A stretch of 64,000 nucleotides of DNA from Synechococcus lacustris (GTDB taxonomy: Bacteria > Cyanobacteriota > Cyanobacteriia > PCC-6307 > Cyanobiaceae): positions 363,134-427,133 of the forward strand of contig CAJAQB010000019.1 in NCBI GenBank assembly GCA_903943975.1, read 5' to 3'. The position numbers and the translations under genes were made by a program. Position 1 is the stretch's first letter. Each line of letters opens with the position of its first letter. Below the pieces are notes generated by a model. It was not told where the DNA came from, did no database searches, and worked only from the letters and a program-made list of their open reading frames with translations. Of the stretch, positions 37,990 through 46,286 are shown one piece after another.

Positions 37990-39215
37990 TGAAATCACAG
38001 AGCATAGACAAGCAAACTCCGGTTGTTCTTTTTATAGTAACTGGTTTTCCGCCAGATGTTAGTGGCGTTTCCCTCTTCAACTGGGAGCGTGCCTTTACCT
38101 TGGCGAAGATGTCCTCATACCGAATTGTAGTACTTGCACCAGACTGGCAGAATCCAGGAACTGAAAAATTCTCCCGGGAAGCAATACCTCCAAACTTAGT
38201 TATTGATTTATATCCTTCTAAACCTTGGCCTCCATATACGCTCACCCATGTCCCCCGTTTTTCATCTGCATCATTTATTAGAGAAAAACTTCATTTTCAT
38301 CGACCCGAGATAATCATTTATACTGATGTTGAGCGTCTATATTTATTCGGTACATGGCAGCTACCAGGAATTGAGTATGCCAAGGCCAAATCTGTTCCTA
38401 TATTAGCTGAGTATCACACGGATTTATATAATTTTTCGGCAGCTTACCCAGGTTGGCAATGGTTAAGAGGGCTTGTCAAGCTAACAAAGCTATCAAGTCT
38501 CCTCTATCGCAACTTTAATTACACAATTTGTGCTAGTCAGGCAGCTGCAAACAGCTGTCATGAAATGGGTATTATAAATACAAAGATTGTGGCTTTTCTT
38601 GGTATTGATATCTCTGAGTTCAGTCCAAAGCATCGTCACCGTGAAAATCTTTCAGAATGGTTACTACCCCACGAACATGCCCATAAGATTTTTCTGTACT
38701 TAGGCAGGCTTGGTTATGAAAAGCGAGTTGACCTACTTATTCGTGCGTTTGCATCCTTAAAGTCTCATTCACCTAACTGTTCATTGCTTATTGCAGGCGA
38801 TGGTCCCATTGAGGTTGTCGAGCAATTACAATCCCTAGCATCTATAACTCCTGACATCCATTTTACCGGCTTTCTACATGGCTTGCGCAAAGCCCAAGTC
38901 TTGGCATCTTGTGATGTATTTTGTAGCGCATCACCATTTGAAACATTTGGACGGACTCTAGTTGAGGCAATGGCATCTGGTGTTCCAGTCGTAACCGTAG
39001 AAAGTGGAGCGGTGGCGGAATATATCTGCAATGGAGTCAATGGTTATCTTGTCACGCCAGATGATTTAGACTCCTTAACCAATGCAATGCATAATACCAT
39101 GTCAATACAAACTATTGATCTAGCAAACCAAGCTTGCCTTGACTCTCAAGCATTTTCCCTGGAAGCCGGTTGCAGCCAACTTATCAAGCTTTATGATTCA
39201 CTGCTTGGGAAATAG
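37989..39215 (+). CDS. GT4-family glycosyltransferase
   Basis: 408 residues, GT-B fold. The N-terminal domain starts VVLFIVTGFPPDVSGVSLFN, with the Gly-rich acceptor loop of GT4 enzymes. The C-terminal donor domain has LYLGRLGYEKRVDLLIRAF and the E-x7-E motif in FETFGRTLVEAMASGVPVV. It transfers a nucleotide-activated sugar with retention of configuration. The ATG overlaps the PKS stop (TGATG), so it is translated with the PKS, and the PKS product, a reduced lipid alcohol, is its most likely acceptor. There is no membrane segment, so it acts in the cytoplasm or at the membrane surface. Confidence 0.92.
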   Translation: MKSQSIDKQTPVVLFIVTGFPPDVSGVSLFNWERAFTLAKMSSYRIVVLAPDWQNPGTEKFSREAIPPNLVIDLYPSKPWPPYTLTHVPRFSSASFIREKLHFHRPEIIIYTDVERLYLFGTWQLPGIEYAKAKSVPILAEYHTDLYNFSAAYPGWQWLRGLVKLTKLSSLLYRNFNYTICASQAAANSCHEMGIINTKIVAFLGIDISEFSPKHRHRENLSEWLLPHEHAHKIFLYLGRLGYEKRVDLLIRAFASLKSHSPNCSLLIAGDGPIEVVEQLQSLASITPDIHFTGFLHGLRKAQVLASCDVFCSASPFETFGRTLVEAMASGVPVVTVESGAVAEYICNGVNGYLVTPDDLDSLTNAMHNTMSIQTIDLANQACLDSQAFSLEAGCSQLIKLYDSLLGK

Positions 39216-39231
39216 CTCAGTAAGCATAGTA

Positions 39232-39247
39232 ACGATTCTAAAATCGT
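39232..39247. terminator. Small hairpin between convergent glycosyltransferase and FAAL genes
   Basis: ACGATT-CTAA-AATCGT forms a 6-base stem with a 4-base loop in the 57-base convergent gap. The stem is weak and lacks a clear T-run, so it is only a candidate. Confidence 0.3.
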
Positions 39248-39272
39248 GATGACATATTTATTAGATTTTCCT

Positions 39273-41066
39273 TTAAATTCCTGTCCCCCTGTTTTCTTCC
39301 CATGCATATATATGAGCAAGGCTATTCTCAATATACAATTGACGACATTTGTATCGCATAATCTTCCCGCTAGAGGTCTTTGGAATTGTCACGGGCTTAA
39401 GCAGTGCAACTGCAAAGACCCTTAAGCCATGATGCCTCAACACTTCACTCCTTATTTGCGACACAGTATGCTCATGATTAATACTTTTCAAGTGATTGCG
39501 TTCAACCTCTTGAAGTATAACTACCTTTTCCTCATTTTGAATTTGCACAGCAAATATTGCACCGCCATTTGACACAAGGGCTGCACTACTATTGGCAACT
39601 GTCCTTTCTATGTCATATGGGTGATAATTCTGGCCTCGTATTATCATCAAGTCCTTTAGCCTTCCAGTAATGTATAGATTATTGTTTCTTTTAAAGCCAA
39701 GGTCACCTGTGCGCAAATAGCTTTTATCAGTTTCATATTTAAGCTTTGCTTTAAAAATCTTCTCTGTTTGCTCAGCCCGCCGCCAATATCCTTTTGCTAC
39801 GCTTGGTCCATGAACCCATATCTCACCAATTTGACCCTGATCACATTTTTCCATTGTATCAGGGTTAACAATTTCCATACAGTGTTTATCCCAGCTATTA
39901 CCACAACTTACTGGCTCTAAAATAGAATCATCTGGATTTAAGATTGGGCTTGATTTAGCAGGATTGCAATTTTCATCAATCATATTACTAGAATCATTGG
40001 AATTTAATGGTCTTCCTGACACAAATAGCGTTGATTCTGCCAGGCCATAGCAGGGATAAAATGCATTCTTGTCAAATCCACAAGCCTCAAATGCTTTTGA
40101 GAATCTATCCAGTGTCTCCTGCCTAATAATCTCTGCGCCAGTAAACGCTAGTTTCCAACAACTTAAGTCTAGGTTATGTTTATCTTGCTCTTTAATCTTT
40201 GAAATACATAATTCGAAGGCGAAATTGGGGCCGCCGCTGCTAGTGGCCCGATATCGACTTATTGCCTGGAGCCAGCGCAGTGGCTTTTGAATGAAGTGAA
40301 ATGGTGACATTAGTATGCATGGTCTGCCAATGTACATTGTTTGCAGTATATTCCCAATCAAGCCCATGTCATGATAATGCGGTAGCCATCCCAGCCCTAT
40401 TGTCTCGTTGTCATGCCTAAAAGCCTGCTTTATTACCAGTTCATTCGCCATAATATTTGCATGTGTTACCATTACCGCCTTGGGATTATCAGTTGATCCA
40501 GATGTATATTGAAAAAATGCAATATCATCACTCCTCCGTAGGGGTTCTAACCATTGATCAGGATTGTAGCAATGTGTTGATTCAGAATTAATCCAAATAG
40601 CATCAAATGCCTCGCCATTATTTTGAATATGGGATTCAATTTCACGCTGTATCTCGCCACTGCAGAGGATAATTGAAGTTTCCGCATCCGACATTATTGC
40701 TTTTATATTTTCTATCTTTTTCTGTCTTGGTGGCATATATGTAGGGATTGCAATTATTCCAGCATAGATGCTGCCAAAGAATGCAGCAATAAAGTCAAGT
40801 CCAGGCCCGTAGAGAAGCAAGGCTTTATCTTGCCCCAATGCTCGATCCTTGATTGCCAACGCAATTTGGCAGGCTTGATGATGCAATTCCGAATAAGTTA
40901 TTGTCATTGCATCGTCTTCCCCGTCAACGATATATATGTATGCAACATTGTCAGGACTGTGCTCAGCCCTAGACCACAATAATGACGCTAGGTTTGTTAT
41001 GGTTGATATATCAAAATTTTGTTCAACTTTAAGAGGCTGCACCTTAGTCATTTCGCTTGATAGCAT
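39273..41066 (-). CDS. Fatty acyl-AMP ligase
   Basis: 597 residues of the adenylate-forming superfamily. Motifs are FFQYTSGSTDNPKAVMVTH (AMP-binding loop), GWLPHYHDMGLIG (a FAAL hallmark), GGPNFAFELC and the C-terminal TGRLKDLMIIRGQNYHPYDIE. Together these distinguish acyl-AMP ligases, which pass the acyl chain to a carrier protein, from acyl-CoA synthetases. The final Lys is probably the one in PKTSSGKIMRYKCR. It would activate a free fatty acid with ATP and load the ACP encoded at 30,513. It faces the PKS operon convergently, so it has its own promoter. Open frame starts at Met1; Met6 is an alternative. Confidence 0.92.
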   Translation of the reverse strand: MLSSEMTKVQPLKVEQNFDISTITNLASLLWSRAEHSPDNVAYIYIVDGEDDAMTITYSELHHQACQIALAIKDRALGQDKALLLYGPGLDFIAAFFGSIYAGIIAIPTYMPPRQKKIENIKAIMSDAETSIILCSGEIQREIESHIQNNGEAFDAIWINSESTHCYNPDQWLEPLRRSDDIAFFQYTSGSTDNPKAVMVTHANIMANELVIKQAFRHDNETIGLGWLPHYHDMGLIGNILQTMYIGRPCILMSPFHFIQKPLRWLQAISRYRATSSGGPNFAFELCISKIKEQDKHNLDLSCWKLAFTGAEIIRQETLDRFSKAFEACGFDKNAFYPCYGLAESTLFVSGRPLNSNDSSNMIDENCNPAKSSPILNPDDSILEPVSCGNSWDKHCMEIVNPDTMEKCDQGQIGEIWVHGPSVAKGYWRRAEQTEKIFKAKLKYETDKSYLRTGDLGFKRNNNLYITGRLKDLMIIRGQNYHPYDIERTVANSSAALVSNGGAIFAVQIQNEEKVVILQEVERNHLKSINHEHTVSQIRSEVLRHHGLRVFAVALLKPVTIPKTSSGKIMRYKCRQLYIENSLAHIYAWEENRGTGI

Positions 41067-41317
41067 TAAACCCTAATGAAATATAGAGACGCCGTCAGCT
41101 TTCAACTGAAGCGTATATGCCTCGTTTTCTCCCTTGGCTCCAATCATTGCCTATCTTGGTTCAGATTTGTATGAATAAACACTTTTTCTCCTCACTTCAG
41201 CAGTGCTATCAACCTCGCTGCGGCCCCTCTTCTAGGGCTTAGGCATTCGATTGTCGTGTGCTTGTGGCGTCCGCCTCAATATGCGGTTAGGCTGGGTTAA
41301 CCCAAGCATTGGGCCCC

Positions 41318-41581
41318 ATGAACGTTGAGACCCGTCAGCGCTTTCGCGAAATCACAGACAGGATTGCTAAGCGCGAACCTGTGAGTTGCACAGATATGGC
41401 TTGGGCCCAGAAATGGGCTATGCATAATCATAATGCCGACACTAACCTACGCCGTGCTCGGCAAATCGCCACCCAAAGCAAGCACATCGAGGAGAATGAG
41501 GATGATCGTATTATGCGGATCAGAAAGCATCGTAGTCGTGTTGAAAGCCAACTAAAGCTATACAACGACCTCAATTACTAA
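41318..41581 (+). CDS. Small charged helical protein, unknown function
   Basis: 87 residues from the ATG at 41,318. An upstream TTG at 41,309 is less likely. Composition is Arg/Glu/Asn-rich with no membrane segment, and predicted largely helical: MNVETRQRFREITDRIAKR, a Cys-containing linker, then DDRIMRIRKHRSRVESQL. I do not recognise the family. It resembles the many short basic/acidic helical proteins found in picocyanobacteria. It faces the SulP gene convergently and is followed by an AT-rich palindrome. Confidence 0.55.
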   Translation: MNVETRQRFREITDRIAKREPVSCTDMAWAQKWAMHNHNADTNLRRARQIATQSKHIEENEDDRIMRIRKHRSRVESQLKLYNDLNY

Positions 41582-41587
41582 TAGAAT

Positions 41588-41603
41588 TTCAATTCCAATT
41601 GAA
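41588..41603. terminator. Palindrome between convergent small gene and SulP gene
   Basis: TTCAATT-CC-AATTGAA is a perfect 7-base inverted repeat, 6 bases after the stop of the small gene. It could act as a weak bidirectional terminator or as a protein site. There is no T-run. Confidence 0.35.
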
Positions 41604-41644
41604 CCTAATCCATACCTGCAAAACCTTACCCCAAGGAACTCTAT

Positions 41645-43393
41645 TCAGCATTGAATTTGCCTGTCATAGGCGATTTGCTTTGCTTCGACAAGGGTTTCAC
41701 AGATCTGCAGTTTATAACCTGAATTCATTATTCCTGCATCAATTATTGATCTCTGAACCTGCGGCTGAAGGTCAGTTAATATTATTTTAATTTGTCGATT
41801 ATTTGTGCATTCAGCCATGAATCGATGAAAAGCTGATGCAGCCCCAGCATCAAAGACAGTAATACCGTCGGCATAGATTATCAGATTTGAATTGCTTTCG
41901 GACAACTCCAAAATTTCCCGGAGAACCCTTTCTGCTGCGGCAAAAAACATTGCTCCAGTGATTTTTAGCATTTGCCAACCCTGGGGCAATGGCGCTTGGC
42001 TGTAATGACGACTTGTACTAATTTCTCGCACTTGCGTAAATCTGGCCATATCTCTCATTAACAACGTAGCGGCCAATACGCAACCGATACCAATTGCAAT
42101 AACCATGTCAAAAGCAACCGTTAGTCCAAGGCAACTTACAAAGATGAGCTTGTCTGATACTGTTGCCCTTCTTAGCAGCTCTAATCCTTGACGGGCTTCA
42201 CTCATATTCCAAGCAACAACCAATAAGATGCCAGCCATGGAGGCCATCGGAATCACTGAAAACATTGGCGCTATAGCCAACACTGACAGTAGAATAAAGA
42301 GTGAATGAAAAACAGCAGATAGTGATGATTTTGCCCCAGCTGAAACATCTGCCGCAGAGCGTGCAAGGGCTGCTGTTACAGGAATACCCCCAAAGAAAGG
42401 GGTTATAATATTAGCAATTCCCTGGCCAAGTAGTTCTCCATTGGAATGGTGGCGTGAGCTTGTGGCTCGATCAAGGATTACAGCACACAATAAAGATTCG
42501 GTTGAACCTAGAATTGCAATTGTCAATGCAGATGGAAGCAAATCATGGATTGCATGCAAATTCAGCTTAAATACATGTCCATCGGGACCAGGCAGTTGCC
42601 AGGGAAAGCCTATTTCAGGCGGAATGGGTGGGATTCCATGGCCAATAATACCCTCAAATTGATAACTAAATCGTGAACCAATTGTATCGAGTGAATGACC
42701 ATGACTAGTCAGCCATATCGAAAGCAAAGACCCGACAATTATTGCAGGCAGATAGCCTGGAACGATCCACTTGTCCTTGGGCCAGATAATTGCAACCAGC
42801 ACTGTAACAACACTAACCAGTATTGACAGCACATCTGCATGACCAATGGCAGCAACAATCGTAGAAATCTTTTCAATAAAGTGAGAGTGAGATTGTTCAA
42901 TCCCCAGACCCAAAAGATCATTTACCTGAAGCAATGCAATCACAATGGCGATGCCACTGGTGAAGCCAAGACTTACAGGCTCCGGCACATATTCAATCAA
43001 TCTACCCAGATGACAAAAGGCAAATACAACAAGAATTATCCCTGCCATAAGGCCTGCCGTGGCCAAACCTGCCATACCATAGGTAGCACTAATCGGCGCT
43101 AATAGCACCACAAAGGCAGCCGTTGGCCCTGAAATACTAAAACGGGATCCCCCAAAGATAGCGGCACAAATACCACCAACAATTGCCGAATTAAGTCCAT
43201 ATTGTGGAGGCACACCACTGGCAATTGCCAGGGCCATGGCCAATGGTATTGCGATAAGAGCTACTGAGAGGCCAGCAATCAGATCAGCCCTAAGCCCACT
43301 TATTCCATACCAGCCAGAGGAGAAACCATCGCGCAGGGCGCTCATGGCTCGCAGCTTTCCCATAGCTTTATTTTTTTTGCCCTGCACCACCAT
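41645..43393 (-). CDS. SulP-family anion transporter with STAS domain
   Basis: 582 residues. The membrane domain has about 12-14 helices and SulP signatures: GLRADLIAGLSVALIAIPLA at the N-terminus, FGGSRFSISGPTAAF and the later GGIPVTAALARSAADVSAG. The C-terminal 110 residues are a STAS domain (LIIYADGITVFDAGAASAFH). SulP members carry sulfate, bicarbonate, C4-dicarboxylates or other anions; cyanobacterial BicA is one. The sequence does not tell me which anion. It has no obvious link to the PKS cluster apart from position. The start could be Met11 or Met17, since the first 16 residues are basic and not conserved-looking. Confidence 0.9.
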   Translation of the reverse strand: MVVQGKKNKAMGKLRAMSALRDGFSSGWYGISGLRADLIAGLSVALIAIPLAMALAIASGVPPQYGLNSAIVGGICAAIFGGSRFSISGPTAAFVVLLAPISATYGMAGLATAGLMAGIILVVFAFCHLGRLIEYVPEPVSLGFTSGIAIVIALLQVNDLLGLGIEQSHSHFIEKISTIVAAIGHADVLSILVSVVTVLVAIIWPKDKWIVPGYLPAIIVGSLLSIWLTSHGHSLDTIGSRFSYQFEGIIGHGIPPIPPEIGFPWQLPGPDGHVFKLNLHAIHDLLPSALTIAILGSTESLLCAVILDRATSSRHHSNGELLGQGIANIITPFFGGIPVTAALARSAADVSAGAKSSLSAVFHSLFILLSVLAIAPMFSVIPMASMAGILLVVAWNMSEARQGLELLRRATVSDKLIFVSCLGLTVAFDMVIAIGIGCVLAATLLMRDMARFTQVREISTSRHYSQAPLPQGWQMLKITGAMFFAAAERVLREILELSESNSNLIIYADGITVFDAGAASAFHRFMAECTNNRQIKIILTDLQPQVQRSIIDAGIMNSGYKLQICETLVEAKQIAYDRQIQC

Positions 43394-43588
43394 CAGCTAG
43401 CCCCCGAGCCCATTGCGATCACTGGATATTATTTGATGTAACTCCAGTCCAGCTTTAATAATAGCAGATCCAGCAAGCCTCTGCCTATTCGTAAGCCTAG
43501 GAAGCAAACTTAACCAGCCACAATCGACAGATATGTATGATTATATTGGTTCTTGCATTTGTTCTTATATCGTTTCTTATATTTGCTC

Positions 43589-43861
43589 TTATTTTGATGT
43601 CTTAGTCAAGCGTTCTGGATTAAGGATTTCAGGATCAGCGGGGGCCGAGGGATCTGGATCCTCGATTAGCATGTGCTGCAACACCTGCTCTGGGCGCTCG
43701 CTATCGCGCCAGCGCACGATGTAAGCAGGCATCATTGTGCCCCGGGCATTTTTCTGTTCTACGGGGCTTATAATCCAGCCTCGCCGTGATCTGCCTTGGG
43801 GATTGCGCTTGATTACCGAATCACCATTTTGATAACGAAACCCGATTCTTTCGCCGCTCAT
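43589..43861 (-). CDS. Small basic SH3-like protein, unknown function
   Basis: 90 residues. The sequence alternates short hydrophobic strands and charged turns: IGFRYQNGDSVIKRN, then RRGWIISPVEQKN, then AYIVRWRDSERPEQVLQHML, then an acidic Pro-rich tail. This reads like a small SH3-like barrel. I do not know a function. It lies 73 bases downstream of a ribbon-helix-helix gene on the same strand. The two could be one unit, but the sequence lacks the catalytic residues of known toxin partners, so I do not call a toxin-antitoxin pair. T-rich near-repeats follow it at about 43,545-43,600. Confidence 0.6.
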   Translation of the reverse strand: MSGERIGFRYQNGDSVIKRNPQGRSRRGWIISPVEQKNARGTMMPAYIVRWRDSERPEQVLQHMLIEDPDPSAPADPEILNPERLTKTSK

Positions 43862-43934
43862 TGAGAATTCCGCAATGGATTGAACTGGATGTACTTAATC
43901 TGGAGTAACTTAATCTGGACTTACTGAAATTGTC

Positions 43935-44144
43935 TTAGCTTTGCTCGCCGTTACCAAGCACCTGTTCACGCCAGCCGGGGCCGATTCTATTTTCAATAAA
44001 TTCACGAATCAACTGACGCACCACTTGGGAAGGGGTGACATCTTCCTGACGACAGAGCGATTCAAAACAGGCCTTTTTTTTGGGATCGATCAGAACGCTC
44101 AGTCGCGCTGTCCGCTCTTCGCTTGGCAAACGCTGAATCTCCAA
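43935..44144 (-). CDS. Ribbon-helix-helix DNA-binding protein
   Basis: 69 residues. The pattern ERTARLSVLIDPKKKACFES gives the beta strand (RLSVLID) and first helix of a CopG/Arc-type ribbon-helix-helix, and VTPSQVVRQLIREFIEN gives the second helix. Such proteins bind DNA as dimers and often repress their own promoter. The target is not known. It precedes the small SH3-like gene on the minus strand and is divergent from recQ, with about 100 bases between. Confidence 0.75.
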   Translation of the reverse strand: MEIQRLPSEERTARLSVLIDPKKKACFESLCRQEDVTPSQVVRQLIREFIENRIGPGWREQVLGNGEQS

Positions 44145-44245
44145 TTTGGATTCTCATTGGGCCAAGCCTACGACCTGGATGATCACAGCATGGGTCCCCA
44201 GTTGTAATTCAATAATATTCTAGCACGGCTTGGCGGCTGGGGGGC

Positions 44246-46090
44246 ATGCTGCTGGCAATGCCTACGCAGCCCATGGCCCTGGTGAGCGTCGATCCTGCCC
44301 AAATTTTGCTTGATGTCTTTGGATATCCAGCCTTCCGCGGCCCCCAGGAGGCGATCGTTCGCCATGTATGTGCTGGCGGTTCAGCCTTGGTGTTGATGCC
44401 CACCGGGGGCGGCAAATCACTTTGCTATCAGATCCCTGCCCTTTGCCGAACCGGCCCAGGCGTGGTGATATCCCCACTTATTGCCTTGATGCAGGACCAG
44501 GTGGAGGCCATGGCTCAGCTAGGCGTTAGGGCAGCGGCGCTCCACTCCGGCCAGGGCCAGGAGCAAACGCTTGCCACCTGGCGCTGCTTGCGGGCCGGTG
44601 AACTGGATCTGCTGTACCTCTCCCCTGAACGGCTGCTGGCCGGCGATTGTTTGGAACGGCTGGGGGAAGGGCCCATCGCCCTATTTGCCATTGACGAAGC
44701 CCATTGTGTTTCCCAATGGGGCCATGACTTTCGCCCCGAATACCTACAGCTAGCCCTGCTGGCGGAGCGGTTCCCCAGCGTTCCTCGGATTGCCCTAACT
44801 GCTACAGCTGACCCCAAAACCAGCAACGAAATCCGGCAGCGTTTACAGCTGGAACAGGCACCTGTTTTCCTGGCAAGTTTTGATCGCCCAAACATTCGAT
44901 ACCTACTTCGCGAAAAGGAGGATGCCCGGAAGCAACTACTTACTTTTCTTAGCCAGCACAAAGGGGAATCTGGCATTGTGTATGCCCGCTCCAGAAACCG
45001 GGTGGATAGCTTCTGCAAGGAGCTTCAAGTTGCTGGCTATAACGCCATGGCTTATCACGCTGGCCTGGCACCTGAAGTAAGAACTTCAGTGCTAGAGCGA
45101 TTCCGGCGGGATAGTGATGTGATTGTGGTGGCCACAATTGCCTTCGGCATGGGCATTGACAAACCAGATGTGCGCTTTGTTGCCCATCTGGATCTACCCA
45201 AGAGCCTGGAGGCCTACTACCAGGAAACAGGACGGGCCGGTCGAGATGGTTTACCTGCCCTGGCCTGGATGTTGCATGGGGCAGGCGATATCCCCCAACT
45301 GCGCCGCTTCATAGAAGATTCTGAGGCTGAAGCCAGCCAGAAACAAATTGAACATGGCAAGCTCGATGCCCTAATTAATTTTACAGAAGCCTGCTCCTGC
45401 CGACGGCAGGTGTTGCTCAGTCATTTTGGTGAATCCCTTAAGGAAGCTTGCGGCAACTGTGATATCTGCCTTGAACCTGATCGCAGCGTTGATGTAACTG
45501 AAGCTGCACGAAAAGCCCTTTCAGCTGTATTTCGCAGTGGCAACCGTTTTGGTGCAGCCCATGTGGTGGATATATTACTTGGGGCTGATACAGCACGCCT
45601 CCGGGAACTCGGCCACCAGCAATTGAGTGTGTATGGCATTGGTAAGGAGCTGGACCGTGGCCAATGGCGCAGTTTGTTCCGACAACTATTGGCCAAGGGC
45701 TTTCTGATAAGTGACCCCGCTGGCCATGGTGGTTTACAACTTGGCGCCGACCCCTTGGTGCGGCCATTACTACGGGGGGAAGAGTCCCTAGCCCTACGGC
45801 TACCAGCGCCGCGGCAGGAGCGGCGCCAGAAACGAGGGGCTGCCGCTGTTGCTGAGCAAACGCCAGTGGCAGAGGCTGATGCCGACTTGCTGAAGCTGCT
45901 GAAGGATTGGCGCCGGCAGCAGGCCCAGAGCCAGGCAGTGCCCCCCTATGTGGTTTTTCACGACCGCACGCTCCTCGAGATCGCCAGCTCTCGCCCCATG
46001 GACCTTGAAAGCCTGGCCAGCATCAGCGGCGTTGGCAAGGCCAAACTAAGTCGCTATGGAGATGAGCTGCTTAAGTTGATTGGCCAGTAA
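44246..46090 (+). CDS. recQ: RecQ-family ATP-dependent DNA helicase
   Basis: 614 residues in the open frame; ATG at 44,273 (MALVSVDPAQILLDVFGYPA) is the likelier start. Helicase motifs: Q-motif-like FRGPQEAIV, Walker A MPTGGGKSLCYQIP, DEAH in AIDEAHCVSQWGHDFRPEY (RecQ-specific), TATAD, FDRPNIRYL, and motif VI ETGRAGRDG. A zinc-binding subdomain follows with Cys in EACSCRRQVLLSHF and CGNCDIC. A winged helix comes next and an HRDC domain ends the protein (HDRTLLEIASSRPMDLESL). It unwinds 3'-5' duplex and branched DNA in repair and recombination. Marks the return to GC-rich core sequence. Confidence 0.95.
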   Translation: MLLAMPTQPMALVSVDPAQILLDVFGYPAFRGPQEAIVRHVCAGGSALVLMPTGGGKSLCYQIPALCRTGPGVVISPLIALMQDQVEAMAQLGVRAAALHSGQGQEQTLATWRCLRAGELDLLYLSPERLLAGDCLERLGEGPIALFAIDEAHCVSQWGHDFRPEYLQLALLAERFPSVPRIALTATADPKTSNEIRQRLQLEQAPVFLASFDRPNIRYLLREKEDARKQLLTFLSQHKGESGIVYARSRNRVDSFCKELQVAGYNAMAYHAGLAPEVRTSVLERFRRDSDVIVVATIAFGMGIDKPDVRFVAHLDLPKSLEAYYQETGRAGRDGLPALAWMLHGAGDIPQLRRFIEDSEAEASQKQIEHGKLDALINFTEACSCRRQVLLSHFGESLKEACGNCDICLEPDRSVDVTEAARKALSAVFRSGNRFGAAHVVDILLGADTARLRELGHQQLSVYGIGKELDRGQWRSLFRQLLAKGFLISDPAGHGGLQLGADPLVRPLLRGEESLALRLPAPRQERRQKRGAAAVAEQTPVAEADADLLKLLKDWRRQQAQSQAVPPYVVFHDRTLLEIASSRPMDLESLASISGVGKAKLSRYGDELLKLIGQ

Positions 46091-46133
46091 CTAATAATTA
46101 GCAATTCCACCCACAAATCAGCCAGCGGCAATT

Positions 46134-46286
46134 TCAGGGTGTTTTGACAGTTTTGCTGGGGCTGGGAGCTGCCGCTGGTGTATCGAGCCCTTGATCCAAA
46201 TCGATATCAATCTCTCCCACCCACACCAGTAACGCCAGAATGCAGGCGGCGGCAGCAATTAACAGGCTGATCTGGTGTCGTGTCAT
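46134..46286 (-). CDS. 50-residue single-helix membrane protein coupled to the CHAD gene
   Basis: The ATG (46,284-46,286) overlaps the TGA of the CHAD gene as ATGA, a sign of translational coupling. The product has a short basic N-terminus (MTRHQ), one membrane helix (ISLLIAAAACILALLVWVG) and an acidic then Ala/Pro/Ser-rich tail. I do not recognise a family. The stop-start overlap and clear membrane profile are the reasons for calling it. Confidence 0.6.
   Translation of the reverse strand: MTRHQISLLIAAAACILALLVWVGEIDIDLDQGLDTPAAAPSPSKTVKTP

Noticed and set aside
43589..44144. Toxin-antitoxin pair (ribbon-helix-helix plus small gene)
   Set aside because: The 73-base gap and lack of any ParE/RelE/PIN-like signature in the second gene argue against it; the second protein looks like a small SH3-like fold.
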